From Nymphaea colorata (taxonomy: Eukaryota > Streptophyta > Magnoliopsida > Nymphaeales > Nymphaeaceae): a DNA stretch of 64,000 nt. The DNA is taken from contig NC_045148.1 in the NCBI RefSeq assembly GCF_008831285.2, forward strand, positions 7,693,001 through 7,757,000. Reading direction: 5' to 3'. The notes under the pieces are model-generated. The model saw only the letters and a list, made by a program, of their open reading frames with translations, was not told where the DNA came from and made no database searches. The position numbers and the translations under genes are program-made. Within the stretch, counting starts at the first letter, position 1; each line of letters opens with the position of its first letter. Positions 53,771 to 64,000 of the stretch are shown one piece after another.

Positions 53771-54303
53771 GATCAAATGCCATACTAATCACCCAAACGA
53801 AGAAAACTTTGGCACCTGTAAACTTCAGATGTCACATATGCATGCATGACAGATATATTTACAGACATATTTATAGTTGAACTTAGTGTAGCTGTTTGTT
53901 TTGATACATTCAACATGTAAGCAGATTAACATGTACATCTAGTTCCGACTTTCAGAACTAATTATGTCATTTGTGCATTAGGTAAAAAAAATTAACAAAT
54001 TTTCGCCGACGCTTGAAATTGCACAGATAATAGTTTTACCAGCGTCCGCACCTAATGTTGATAATAGATTTACCGATGCCTAAAACATGTCGGGGACGTC
54101 GGTAATAATCAATTTTATCTACGCAACGAACACGTTAGTGTAGGTAATCTGTACCGATGTTTAAGACGGTTTGTCAGTGAAAGTTTTCATTGACCCCAAC
54201 TTCAACAGCAACCTTATATGGCATCGGTAAAAGTTTTACCAATGCATGCCTATATTTTACCGATGTTTTCTGGCCAACGGTAAACCCTTGTTTTTTTGTA
54301 GTG

Positions 54304-54372
54304 TCTCCAAGTTCTTCCTCTTCAGAGGACTTCGCCTCAACGTTTTGGTAGAACATAAAGAGCCTACAGGCA

Positions 54373-54413
<41 letters not shown>

Positions 54414-55315
54414 CAAGAAATCCTCCCACCTCTCACAACATACTGCTAGCATCAAAACAGTATATTTACTTACATCTTCTCAATGCATTGCATGAAACAA
54501 CTGTGATTGGACAGAGTTCAAGATCATCTGAATATATATATATTCTAAAAGGATTGCAGAAGTGCATAAGCTCGTATATAGATTCGAAATAAACAACTTT
54601 CAGATAAATCACCATCGGTCTCCAACATGGTCGCTGCCACTATTTGCTGGCCCGGAGTACTTCTTCCACATGTGGTTACATGTGCTTCTTTGTGGGCCAA
54701 AACTTTCTGGCTAGTTAACTTCCAGCTACCGCTCTCTAGAACTGCGTAGAAACCACCATTAAGAAACAAGAAAGCAGAAAGCAAAGTTAATTTATTAACG
54801 CTGTGGCTCTTGGCTCAGTCGATCGATCAGTTCATGGTTGGCATGCATATGTGGCTATAGTCGCTTGCTTTTTCTTTTTTCAGGATAAGGTTTTTGGATT
54901 TTTTTTTTCTCTAGTCTGCATGAAAATTTTTGTCCAATCTGCAGGTCATCTTTTTTGTAGATCTTGTACTCAAATAAACTGAATTGTTAGGTCACACTTG
55001 TTCACAGTTAATATGTTTGAAGTATAATTCCCATTTCACTGCTTAATGTATATAATTCTTCCTTTTTTCATTTTTTAGCTTCTGAAATCTATATTCATAT
55101 TTGCTACTCACATATATACCCATGTTTCTGCATAAGTAGTACGTACGTACCATAAATGTGGCAAATGTTTTACACAGGAGACATCAAATTAAAAAAGATC
55201 AGTCTGGAAGACATGAAGTCACATATCTTCCATGTCCAAAATGCATCTTTCCACATAGTTTTTAGTGACACAAAATTTTAAAAATGACCATCCAACCACA
55301 TAGGTAGCCGGTGGT

Positions 55316-55346
<31 letters not shown>

Positions 55347-56329
55347 GCCTCATTTACTAGCACATTCCCCTACTCCATATAACTTTGGAAAAATAAGAGT
55401 TATTTTTCCAAAGGCCAGTCAATATATATGGATCTATAAATTTTGGATCGACCTTAACCAGCCGGCCGGCCCGCAAGTTGAGTGGAGAAGAAACCACGCA
55501 ATCGGCTATCCTTTCACCAATTAATCGCTTCTCATGGGCCGGTAAAGGCCACCGGCCGGCCACCAAAAAGCGACAACGACTCCCTGAAGGCTTCACACTC
55601 ATAATAAGTGTGCATGTTCCAAGTTTTATTGGAGCTTTCTGGCATCCTTCAAGTTCCATAACTACAAAAACACATTTGAAAGCCGCTTGAAGAATTCGTT
55701 CATCTCATTTACCGTGCATGATGCATGATTAGATCACATGAACAACTTAGTCTAGACTCACAACCAAAGGTGGTTATATATGCACCACCTACTATATAAA
55801 AAATTATGCACCAGAGTACATAATGATCTGAATAACCTTAAGTCCTTAAAATGGCAGTCGCGGGCGACATGCGATAAAAGTAGGTAGTGAAAAAGTTATT
55901 TTTTTTTTTAAAAGAACATTTCTTTTTGAAAAATCTCTTAAATACTCTACTCTTTGTGCATATCTATTGCCTACACCCATCACTTTCCGAACATGGTTAT
56001 ATGCACCATCATGGTGCATGATTTTTCATGCACCAGTATCATTAATGACTAAAACACGTTTAGTTCACAATAAAAAAGATTATAAAGACAAAATTAAAAA
56101 TAAAAAAATAATAAAAGACATTTCTCTTTTCCAACATGTCCGCCCCTCCTTTACTGCACATGGTACCCACGGGCACGTCGTCACTTTCCTTCCACCATCC
56201 AGGATTCGATCCATCGTGTCTATTTTAGACGCGTCAATCGATGCCATTTTCCGGCACCAACTTGGAAATTATTTCACAACTTGCCTGAAATAAAGTTCCC
56301 GTTGATGCATTTCATGGGAAGGCGGCTCC
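54304..56329. other. Spacer with TA microsatellites
   Basis: TA runs are at 54378-54411 and 55315-55343. Two related segments containing GGTTATATGCACCA and CATGCACCAG words lie near 55770-55830 and 55990-56040, suggesting a local duplication. No gene recognised. Confidence 0.5.
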
Positions 56330-56412
56330 TATATAAGAGAGAGTGGAGTGAGAGGTCTGCAGTAGCAAACCCACAAGTAGAATCAACATTTGGAGAGAGA
56401 CAGGAAGAGAGA
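56330..56412 (+). promoter_or_regulatory. TATA box and leader of zinc-ribbon copy 3
   Basis: TATATAAGAGAGAG begins at 56330, 83 bp before the ATG, in the same CTATATAAGAGAGA context as the other copies. The distal upstream region does not obviously match copies 1 and 2. Confidence 0.7.
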
Positions 56413-56619
56413 ATGGTGTTCTTCTGCTTCTTGGTGGATCAGAGGAGAACAACGGAGAGCACCAAGCCGGCGGCCGGGATCTGCTCAAGGTGCAACGCCG
56501 GTGCGCGGGTTGCGGAGATGAAGACCTCCACCCGCTTCTGCGCTGTTCCCTTCTATTCTCGCAGCTGGAAGGCTATTATATGCTCCTTCTGCGGCACCAT
56601 CCTCAAGTCCTATGCCTAA
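56413..56619 (+). CDS. Zinc-ribbon small protein, copy 3 (68 residues)
   Basis: Single exon, 68 residues, 61 of 68 identical to copy 2 and 60 of 68 to copy 1; it is the most diverged copy. Changes lie at 14, 17, 23, 35, 44, 51 and 56 relative to copy 2. All four zinc-ribbon cysteines (24, 27, 57, 60) and the SFCGTILKSYA end are kept, and the changes are conservative apart from position 35 (Glu). Three of the copies are 9.4 and 6.2 kb apart in one orientation, with TE insertions filling the gaps. Function is unknown. Confidence 0.88.
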   Translation: MVFFCFLVDQRRTTESTKPAAGICSRCNAGARVAEMKTSTRFCAVPFYSRSWKAIICSFCGTILKSYA

Positions 56620-57889
56620 ACTATGATGGCATCATTTCTTTCTTGTAAGTTGTAAATAATATCAGCCATCTCAGTGGCCACATAAGGTGGATGGTAGCTT
56701 TGCTTAAGCCCCAATGGTGATAGTGGGATGAACTTGACTGAGATGCTTTACGTTCCGTAAGTTAAGCATGTAAAAAGCCTCCCCTTAAAGCCGCCGGAAC
56801 TAGCCGATTTAAAGGCATGTATAGCCTGCCGCGTTGGCTCTGTGGATGCAAACAATTCAACAACAAACCTACATGTGATTTCAACTCTGAACAAATTACC
56901 AAGACAATATTTCTTTGCGTTTCCTTCACTACAGTTGCTTTATCTTTCTTCATCAAAGATTGAGCCACCATAAGTGAAAAGGGCGAGTTCTATGAAGCTA
57001 CACTTCAATTGCATCTAACAAGGGGGTAATTGTTGTTCTGTTTCTTATTATTAATCCACAGTTTCAACTTTCAACAGTAAAAGAGTTACTTCCAAAAGAA
57101 TGTCAAAGTCATCTTTACTTTTGTAGGTGAGCATAAACTTGACAACCCGCTTCTCAAAAAAGAAGCTGAAGGTCTCTCCTATTCCTCCTACTTTTGGGGA
57201 ATCCGAAACTATGCCAGAAACTTAGGTGGGGTACGACAAACTCTTACTTGAGTGTTGTGGTCTCAAAAGAGTAGCACCCATGAAAGTCAAAACGACGGCG
57301 TTCTACAACCTACCAAGCAGCTAAGTTATGCCTCTTGAAACCGAGTCTTCTTTACTTCAAGCAATCTTCAAGCAATGAAATATGAGTTGCATGGGAGAAA
57401 CTTGACCTAACAAAACCAATAGATGTAAGAAAGGTACTTAATTCCAACTATCAAACTTTATAAGAAAGATACTTAATCCGAACTATCAAACTTTGGGCTC
57501 TTGTTTAAGCACATATGAGGCTTTATGTAACCAGCATAGGGACCAAGAAAGGCCGCAGATTTGTCCTCTTTCTTTTGAATCAGGTCTAATTTGTGTCACT
57601 TCTTTTTAACTCAACTACATATAATCGATGGTGGCGAAGGGAGGTTCTCGGATGAACCGGCCTATCGATGAACAAAAAGTATACGCCAAAAAGAGAAGAG
57701 CTAATGCATGAATATTATGTGCTTGACTCGGCTATCCTCGGCTGCACTCATATGAACCCGCCAACTAATAACTAACTTGTCTAAAATATAGAAAAGAAGT
57801 TACATAGAGCTGCGCAACAAATGATCACAATAGCCGATCGCCGCTTAATTAACTTTTGAAAGACATCAAACAGCCATACAAATTGGCAT
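56620..57889. other. 3' flank of zinc-ribbon copy 3; spacer
   Basis: No gene recognised. A short direct repeat (AACTATCAAACTTTATAAGA / AACTATCAAACTTTGGGCTC) lies near 57440-57490. Confidence 0.45.
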
Positions 57890-58196
57890 CAGGTGGGGTA
57901 GCCGACCGGTACACTGTACCCTACCTGACTCGGGTCTGACAAAAAGACACCCGGTTTGCCCGATAACTAATCGGGCCAGCTCGAGTGGGCCCGACTAAGC
58001 TCAATTGGATAAGATTTTTTAATATTAATTTTATTGTTTTTTATATATAATTATAATATTTTATTACGATTCATTATATTTATATATTATTTTATATTAA
58101 AAATCAATGTTTTTTTAATTTTAATATGGCTGGGCCTGAGCTCCGGTTTTGGGTGTTAGGCCTGCCCAAACCAAACTCCTTATGGCCCCCAGCCTA
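57890..58196. mobile_element. Second copy of the GC-rich palindromic element
   Basis: GC-rich arms (CCCGATAACTAATCGGGCC, TGGCTGGGCCTGAGCTCCGG) flank an AT-rich core like that at 36058-36357. The ends are not clearly inverted and the limits are approximate. Confidence 0.4.
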
Positions 58197-58544
58197 CATA
58201 CAAACAATCAGTCTGGAAACAAATATTTTCAAATGAGTAAATTTAAAATTTTCCCTTTCAGATTTTCTTTTGATTTCTTAAGGAATATTTTTTAAGTTTG
58301 AAGGGGTAAACTTGTAGTATATTTGTTTGTTTTTAATTTTTGTCCTCTAGGAGTGGCTTTTAGTGAATTTTCTGACAAAGTTAAGGTCTTATTTGATGTC
58401 TTCCAAAAGCTGTGTGGTCTTTCCTGAAATATATTTTGCATTAATGCATAAACATATGCTTGAACTTCGTATCATACTCCATGACCCTGACAAAGTGACA
58501 ATTTAACTGTATCTAGCCAAGAGCTTTAGATTGAGCTTAGCTCA

Positions 58545-58663
<119 letters not shown>

Positions 58664-59204
58664 CGAGAAGCCAATTTCGTTCACCTGCTCTGGAAAATCT
58701 CTATCATGTGTGACCCACCTCTGATCCGTAACCATTTTGCAAGTCGATAGGGAGATGAAGCCACATCCTTCCACCAAGCATTATTCTTGTGGCTATAAAT
58801 CCGACCGGCCATTGAGAAGGACTATTGATACTTCAATATTCTCATAACATGCATCAAGTAAGTGTGCATGTTCCCAAGTGCAATGCTTTTATCGTCAGGA
58901 GATTTTGAAAAGCCTTTTAAGAGATTAATTCCGCCGTGTTGCGAAATTGGACGTTGAATGAGACAAGCACATGCACAGCTTGGTGTGTAGCTCTCGAACG
59001 TAACATGGCTGCCTTTATAATAAAGATCGAATGTATTTCCCACCAACTTGAAAGCTGTTGCATGTGTCACTTGAAACAACGCTAGCCGTTCATCATTTTC
59101 ATGGAGCCCACACCTCCAACTTTACCTACCCATCCAAAAATTCATGTGTAACCAGCAATATGAAAGAGACATGTTCTGGGAGGGGCCAATGAATGTTTAG
59201 CAAC

Positions 59205-59275
59205 CACGAGAATTGAATTGGCGACGCTTAATACCTCAATGCCAGCCCAACCAAACTAAGTTGCGCAGCTCAATC
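59205..59275 (-). mobile_element. tRNA-derived SINE copy
   Basis: On the minus strand GCAACTTAGTTTGGTTGGGC is a box A-like start and GCCAATTCAATTCTC a box B-like word, spaced as in tRNA. It matches the split SINE at 1112-1690 (GTAACGTAGCTGGTTGGAC and GGTTCAATTCTC). The downstream tail is not delimited. Confidence 0.5.
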
Positions 59276-60083
59276 AAACAACAGACAGAACAAACTATAC
59301 ATTATGCAAATACTGGATAGAAGATACAGAATAGACAAAACATAAATCAAACATCAGACAGAACAGACAGGACCGACAAGACAGACAACAAGGAAAACGA
59401 TTACCAGACAGTTTCTAAAACCATCAAACAACGGACACAAAATACCAATGACAAGACAGACAAGACCCCTGTGGTAGACAGAACGTCCTGTCTGTTCTAT
59501 TTAGAGGAACAGTTGTCAAACGACCTCTTAGGGTAAATGCTTGCATTCGGTGTAACAAATTAAAGAGAGGTTAGATTAGTCATATTCCAGTGGGTAAAGA
59601 CGTTTAGGCTATGATTTTTAGAGGGAGAGGGTTGAAAAAATATTGTATTTTCACATAACATTTTCTGTTAAGATTTAGAGTGAAACTTTATTATTTTAAC
59701 TGCATTGAGGAAGGTAAGTAAAGCAATCTATGCCAATTAAATTTTTAAAACGGTGATTTTTTACTTTTGAGAAAATTTAGTGCATGTTTGATTTTAGAGA
59801 TGTTTATTTATCATAGGTTAGTCCTAGAAAATGTACTAGAATTTTAGTTGGTCGCTTTCAATTTGATCAAAATACCCCATGGGCTGCATCTTTTGTACTT
59901 GGAGACCAAAGCTACCCAAGATCTTTATGAGTACAATCAATCTAAATGAATTTTGTCTGATTACGGATGTCCACAGACTGGATTCATATTGGATCTCTGA
60001 CCGAACTGTTTCCAACAAAAAAATTATACATGGCAAAAAATTAACATGTAATTAAGACATTGAATTGTATTTGAATTTAAACC
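59276..60083. other. AT-rich spacer
   Basis: Rich in ACAGACA words near 59280-59500 (a degenerate simple repeat). No gene recognised. Confidence 0.45.
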
Positions 60084-60528
60084 AGATTAGAATTCAATCG
60101 TAGATCAATATCATACATCCAATAATATCATGTTGTCATATTTGGATGTGTATTTAGAAGTCACACTTGAACGCAATTTGGATTGAGAATTTGAAAGTCG
60201 GATTTGGAACTTATTCCAATTGTGAATTAGAAGTCAAATTTTGATATGGTATAGACTTTTCTTTATTGGCATCCAAATCTGAATATGCAAACAAAAATCA
60301 CATCCGGCCAAACGGATTAGAATTCAAGTAATGTAGATAAAAATCATATCTCCATTAATATTACGCAGTTCATATTTGACTGTCATGTAGTTGAACTAGA
60401 ACAAGATTTGGATTGCGAATTTGAATATTGAATTCGGAATAGACTCGGATTGTGAATGCAGAAGTTCAATTTTGATATGGTCTAGACTTTGCCTGATTGG
60501 CATTCAAATCCGAATATGCAAAAAAACG
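60084..60528. repeat. Diverged tandem repeat, about 231-bp period
   Basis: GATTAGAATTCAA at 60084 and 60314 and AATCYGAATATGCAAA at 60276 and 60507 keep a constant offset of about 230. The sequence between has many shared words (TTTTGATATGGT, TAGACTTT, GGCATYCAAATC). It is an old tandem duplication of AT-rich repeat DNA. Confidence 0.7.
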
Positions 60529-60908
60529 TATAAATTGGATTTCCTTTGCTCCTTCCCTGGCGCTTTCAATCTCCATCAACTTCCTAATTTTGGACAAGTT
60601 AATCCCACAAGGCCAAGCACATGATACACCAAATTAAATACTTTTCCTTTTACTTGATTTCCAGCAAGTTGCTTCCTCTTGTGTCCAACTTCTCCATAAC
60701 CAGTTATTGCTCAAGTTTTTCAAACGTTTTGAACTCCCTCACCCCAAAAAGTTGATCATGCTTATCATGCCATGTTCAAGTTATCTTTTCCCTTTCTGTG
60801 TATGTACTTCTCTTGTTTGTCTCTTCCATGGTGCCGACATAGGCAAACAACATATCCTATATGAAAAAATAATAATAAGAATCAATATGTATGTGCATAT
60901 ACGGGCGA

Positions 60909-61090
60909 TTACTACAGAAAAAATGGTTTTTACTAATGCGAGAAAAACGTCAGTAAAACCTTTGCTGATGCTATCGTATGAACATCAGTGAAAGTAGTCT
61001 CTTAGATACTTTTAATGACATTTTTGCTCCATGTAACTAAAACAAATTGACTTTTACTTACACGAAAGGTTAAGTGGCACTGAGAGACAA
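60909..61090 (+). mobile_element. CACTA-type terminal fragment
   Basis: ACTACAGAAAAAATGGTTTT at 60911 and following CGTCAGTAAAACC and ATCAGTGAAAG words resemble the end and subterminal array of the CACTA element at 51763-54303. I see no matching right terminus or target duplication, so it is a truncated or solitary end. Confidence 0.45.
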
Positions 61091-61378
61091 AGAGCATACA
61101 TTCAAAGAAAAGATCGTCAATTTCTTGTAGATTCTAATAAGTACATCCTCTTAGTGGAATGGAGAACTCTTCCTTCATTAATTCCTATATTTGTTTCCAT
61201 ATGGTTATATATCATCAAAAGATGCCTGTGCATGCATGTTTCTTCTGATCTGCAGTAGGTAAAAGCGTCCCCAAGTCCTAGAACATAAATTACACTCACC
61301 AACCACGGAGTTATGTCTGCCCGTCCAGCTACCTTCAAGTTATGAGGCTAAATTTCTATTGGATTTCAAGTATAATTT

Positions 61379-61818
61379 AGGGATGTCGATGGATTGGATT
61401 CAAATTATATATACACTTAACTGTATGCTCTTTTAGATATTTACATATCCATGTTCATATTTGGATTTACAAATAAAGAAAAGTAATTATATCTGAGTCC
61501 AAACTAGAAATCCGATTTCACAATGTGAATCCTATGAATTTTACATTCATATTTGAATCCGAATCAGAATTTTGAATTGAATCTAGTAGATTTTCAAAAT
61601 GTAAGAGCATTGGATATATGATATTCATTTAAAACTAAGTTCAGTCAGAATCCAATTCTGGCCAGATGTTTATGTATATCAAAATTCGAATTCGATCAGA
61701 TGACATTTCTTAATCCTATCTGATGTTTTAATCAAATATTCAATTTTTTTCCTTCTCCAATTTATTTTGGAATGATTTAGTTGAATATTTGATCCCAATC
61801 AGATTTATTGACATCCCT
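61379..61818. mobile_element. MITE-like element with AGGGATGTC ends
   Basis: It begins AGGGATGTCGATGGATTGGA and ends ATTTATTGACATCCCT, an imperfect inverted repeat. The interior is AT-rich with AATCCGAAT, ATTTGGAT and CAAATTATAT words. The partial copy near 20057 and the repeats near 60.1-60.5 kb share its words. The target duplication is not clear, so the superfamily is open. Confidence 0.55.
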
Positions 61819-62748
61819 GACCCTAACATCACTGCCCAACTCTATATGCACTAAGACAAGATCACAAAAACGTGAAACTCCGACGTTGTCTTCTTGTTGG
61901 ACCTGGTGAGCTAGCAGCTAGTACGAACTTGCATCTTCTCCATTAATAGTTGATCAGATCTCTTTCTTAAATTGTTATACATAACCAGCTAGAAGAAGAA
62001 AAGAAGAAGAAGATGAAGAAGAAGAAGAAGATTAAATCGGTCTGAATGATGAGAAACACCAAATTGTCTTCAATCACACCATTTTTTTTTTTACCAAATT
62101 CTATATATCCTGAACATTTCAAACAGTCCAAATGCATCATCTCCACGTAAAATTGGAAGGTTTCGGTTGCATATATACTCAATAACTCATGCTGTCCACT
62201 TCCATTCCAATCAATCGATTCAGTGCACCTCAATCCGATATATTCCTACAACAATGGAACACCAGATCAAACACTAACCTCCATTAAAGGCTGCACATGG
62301 ACTTGGCACAAGATTGCGGCAGCCGCCTTGCACATGGCCCTGATTTCACAAATATATAGAGGGAGAAAAGTGATGAACGGTGCTAGCTAGTGCCCATTCT
62401 ATCAAACACCATAAGTGGAATTGACCAGTCTTGGTGTGACTGCTTTAATGGCGGTTCATGCAACTAATTCATGTGGAATATAATTATGAATCATCTTTGA
62501 AGCCATGCATGTGGATGTTGGCCATGGCAGGTTATTGAGAACCATGCATGATGCTTGTGCCCAATGGTTCATTGGATTTGGACCTGATCCATTTGTTGGC
62601 CACATCACTTCATGCTTTAATTGCCTTTTGGTGTCTACTGCAATAGTGAGTTAGAAATCGCTCTCTTGTGGGCTTAAACATTGTGCCCTCTTGGAGTTCT
62701 CCGACTCCATCAATTGCCACACTACAACAATTTTAATTTTAAGTATAG
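61819..62748. other. AT-rich spacer with GAA run
   Basis: A degenerate (GAA)n stretch lies at about 61990-62032. No gene recognised. Confidence 0.5.
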
Positions 62749-63412
62749 CAAGTGGCAAGGCTACATGTGGTCTGGTGTGGGTAGGACTGCACACGACGCC
62801 GAGTCAAGCCTGAGCTTTGCCAGATCGAGCTCGAGTCGGCTCAAAAAACTTGAGCTTGAGCTCGGCTCGAACTCAACTCGAGCTCCTTATAGCAAGCTCG
62901 AGCACAAGCTCGACTATACGAAATCGAGCTCGAACTCGACTCGTTGAACCCGTTTAACTCGTTTAAGCGTTAACTCGTGTAAGCATTAATTCATTCAACC
63001 CATGTAAGTGTTAACTCGTTTAACTTGTGTAACTTGTCAAACCGGTTTTGACAATATTATATAGAGTATAGTGTCGAGTCAAGTTTATAAAACTCGAACT
63101 CAACTCATTTAATGCTTCAAGCATCTTTGTAAGTTCGAACTCGGCTCGTTTATAAATGAATCAAGTACTAGCCGAGTTCGTGCAAGTTCGAGTTGAACCC
63201 GAATTGGCTTGGCTAGTTGTGCAGCCCTAGGTGTGGGTATTGCCCCGCATTAGTCGGTCAAAATTTCTTAATGTACATGTCGTTGATGCACCGAATAATT
63301 TGTTCATTTATATATGTTGGAGCCCCTTAAAATTTAAATTTCCTTCAATTGAATTAAAATTCTTTCAATTAGTGTTCTTTAACAAAAAAAAAAATTGTGG
63401 CTCTGCTGATCA
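62749..63412. mobile_element. hAT-type MITE split by nested hAT element
   Basis: The left part CAAGTGGCAAGGCTACATGT, then CTGGTGTGGG, matches the GGTGTGGGCA family. The right part (63238-63412) is the AT-rich rest ending in GTGGCTCTGCTG, a partial inverted copy of the left end. The two parts are separated by the element at 62782-63229, which duplicated the word GGTGTGGG. Confidence 0.65.
62782..63229. mobile_element. Nested non-autonomous hAT element, 448 bp
   Basis: Terminal sequences TAGGACTGCACACGACGCC and, in reverse, TAGGGCTGCACAACTAGCC form an imperfect inverted repeat. It is flanked by a perfect 8-bp duplication GGTGTGGG (62774-62781 and 63230-63237). The GAGCTCGAG-rich arms and GTTTAACTCGTTTAAG repeats match the element at 1147-1585. 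It has inserted in an older MITE, so it is the younger of the two. Confidence 0.9.
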
Positions 63413-64000
63413 ATATGGCACGTCGAGGGTTCTTCGCATAGAGTACTCCCCACAACCGTCAGCATTTGTTATATGCCAAGGCCAGCATTAATCTGTCGGC
63501 ATGTAAATTCCCAACGCTTAAGACCATTGGCATGTGAATTTGCATTCCCAACGGCTTTTGACGTTAGGAATTCTCATTTAATTTGCAACGTTGAAGGGCG
63601 CCGTTGGGAATTCTAATTTGGAACCGTATCAACTTCTTTTCAGCTACGGTTTGCACCGTCACTAAACATAATAACCGTGGCTAATGTATGAAGATTCCCA
63701 GTGGTATTAACAGACAACCAAATATCTTACCATGCTTTCTTCACAAATATTTTAAAGTATGAAGACTCATAGATAGTCTATCAAGAATCAGTTTGGATTA
63801 TGTGATCCATGTTTCCTCTCATGAACTTTCATGCCTGTAAATCTCAATTTATTCTTCATCAAGAAAGTTATATGTATGTAACCCTGTGTACGTATAGATT
63901 CATGAATCATAATGACTTGCTATGTCACCGTAGTGCAGGGTGCGGGAGCCGGAACGGCACATCCCAAAAAATGTAGGTGCGACAATAGTATTTTTTTTAA
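63413..64000. other. Spacer at window edge
   Basis: I see no gene or repeat in this stretch. The window ends in AT-rich sequence. Confidence 0.5.

Larger units (their letters stand above)
51763..54303. mobile_element. Non-autonomous CACTA element carrying host gene fragments
   Basis: The right end, in reverse, is CACTACAAAAAAACAAGGGT followed by TTACCG. The left end ACTATAAAAAAAGATAGATT followed by CACCG pairs with it, with the first base changed from C to A. A 3-bp duplication TCT (51760-51762 and 54304-54306) is the CACTA target length. Subterminal regions (51.78-52.33 and 53.99-54.28 kb) are filled with TTTTACCGACG-like repeats, the transposase-binding array of this superfamily. The 2541-bp interior encodes no transposase but contains two host gene pieces and a duplicated/inverted block. 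It depended on an autonomous relative. Confidence 0.85.

Noticed and set aside
62721-62745. CACTACAACAATTTTAATTT as a third CACTA end
   Set aside because: No subterminal repeats or partner terminus are visible, so the five-base match is probably chance.

Overview
The window is nuclear DNA from a flowering plant. The evidence is GT-AG split genes for land-plant families (an NDA-type alternative NADH dehydrogenase, a HAL2-like PAP phosphatase, a CYP703A cytochrome P450), long TC/GA/TA microsatellites, and many small hAT, CACTA, SINE and LTR relics in AT-rich spacers. Two genes (CYP703A and an enoyl-CoA isomerase) are very GC-rich at third codon positions, whereas the others are not. That bimodality is typical of monocots and some early-diverging angiosperms, but I cannot name the species.

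Layout. 0-6 kb: spacer with a hAT element (perfect 8-bp target duplication) inserted in a tRNA-derived SINE. 6.5-7.0 kb (-): secreted glycine-rich protein with an eight-cysteine tail. 8.0-10.0 kb: cluster of hAT-type MITEs, three with recognisable 8-bp target duplications. 12.5-18.0 kb (-): HAL2-like phosphatase, three exons and one 4.1-kb intron. 21.5 kb (+): possible 55-residue small protein. 23.4-28.5 kb (-): NDA-type NADH dehydrogenase, eight coding exons reconstructed with consistent phases. 32.0-32.7 kb (-): single-exon enoyl-CoA delta isomerase-like gene. 35.6-38.2 kb: mosaic of broken LTR-retrotransposon sequence and a GC-rich non-autonomous element. 40.9, 50.2 and 56.4 kb (+): three dispersed tandem copies of a 68-residue zinc-ribbon protein with related promoters, plus an upstream-region-only relic at 38.4 kb. 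42.3-44.3 kb (+): CYP703A, two exons. 45.9-48.7 kb: decayed LINE with a solo LTR nearby. 51.76-54.30 kb: non-autonomous CACTA element with captured host gene fragments and a recent inverted/direct duplication. 57-64 kb: MITEs, SINEs, tandem repeats and a hAT element nested in a MITE.

The host genes are ordinary neighbours rather than a pathway cluster: mitochondrial electron transport (NDA), sulfur/nucleotide salvage (PAP phosphatase), peroxisomal-type lipid metabolism (ECI-like), pollen-wall fatty-acid hydroxylation (CYP703A), and two families of unknown function. The most unusual structures are the gene-capturing CACTA element with its X-D-inverted X-D rearrangement, the triplicated zinc-ribbon gene with a promoter-only relic, and the nested hAT insertions. 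Everything was read by eye; homology statements are from recall of family sequences, not from searches.
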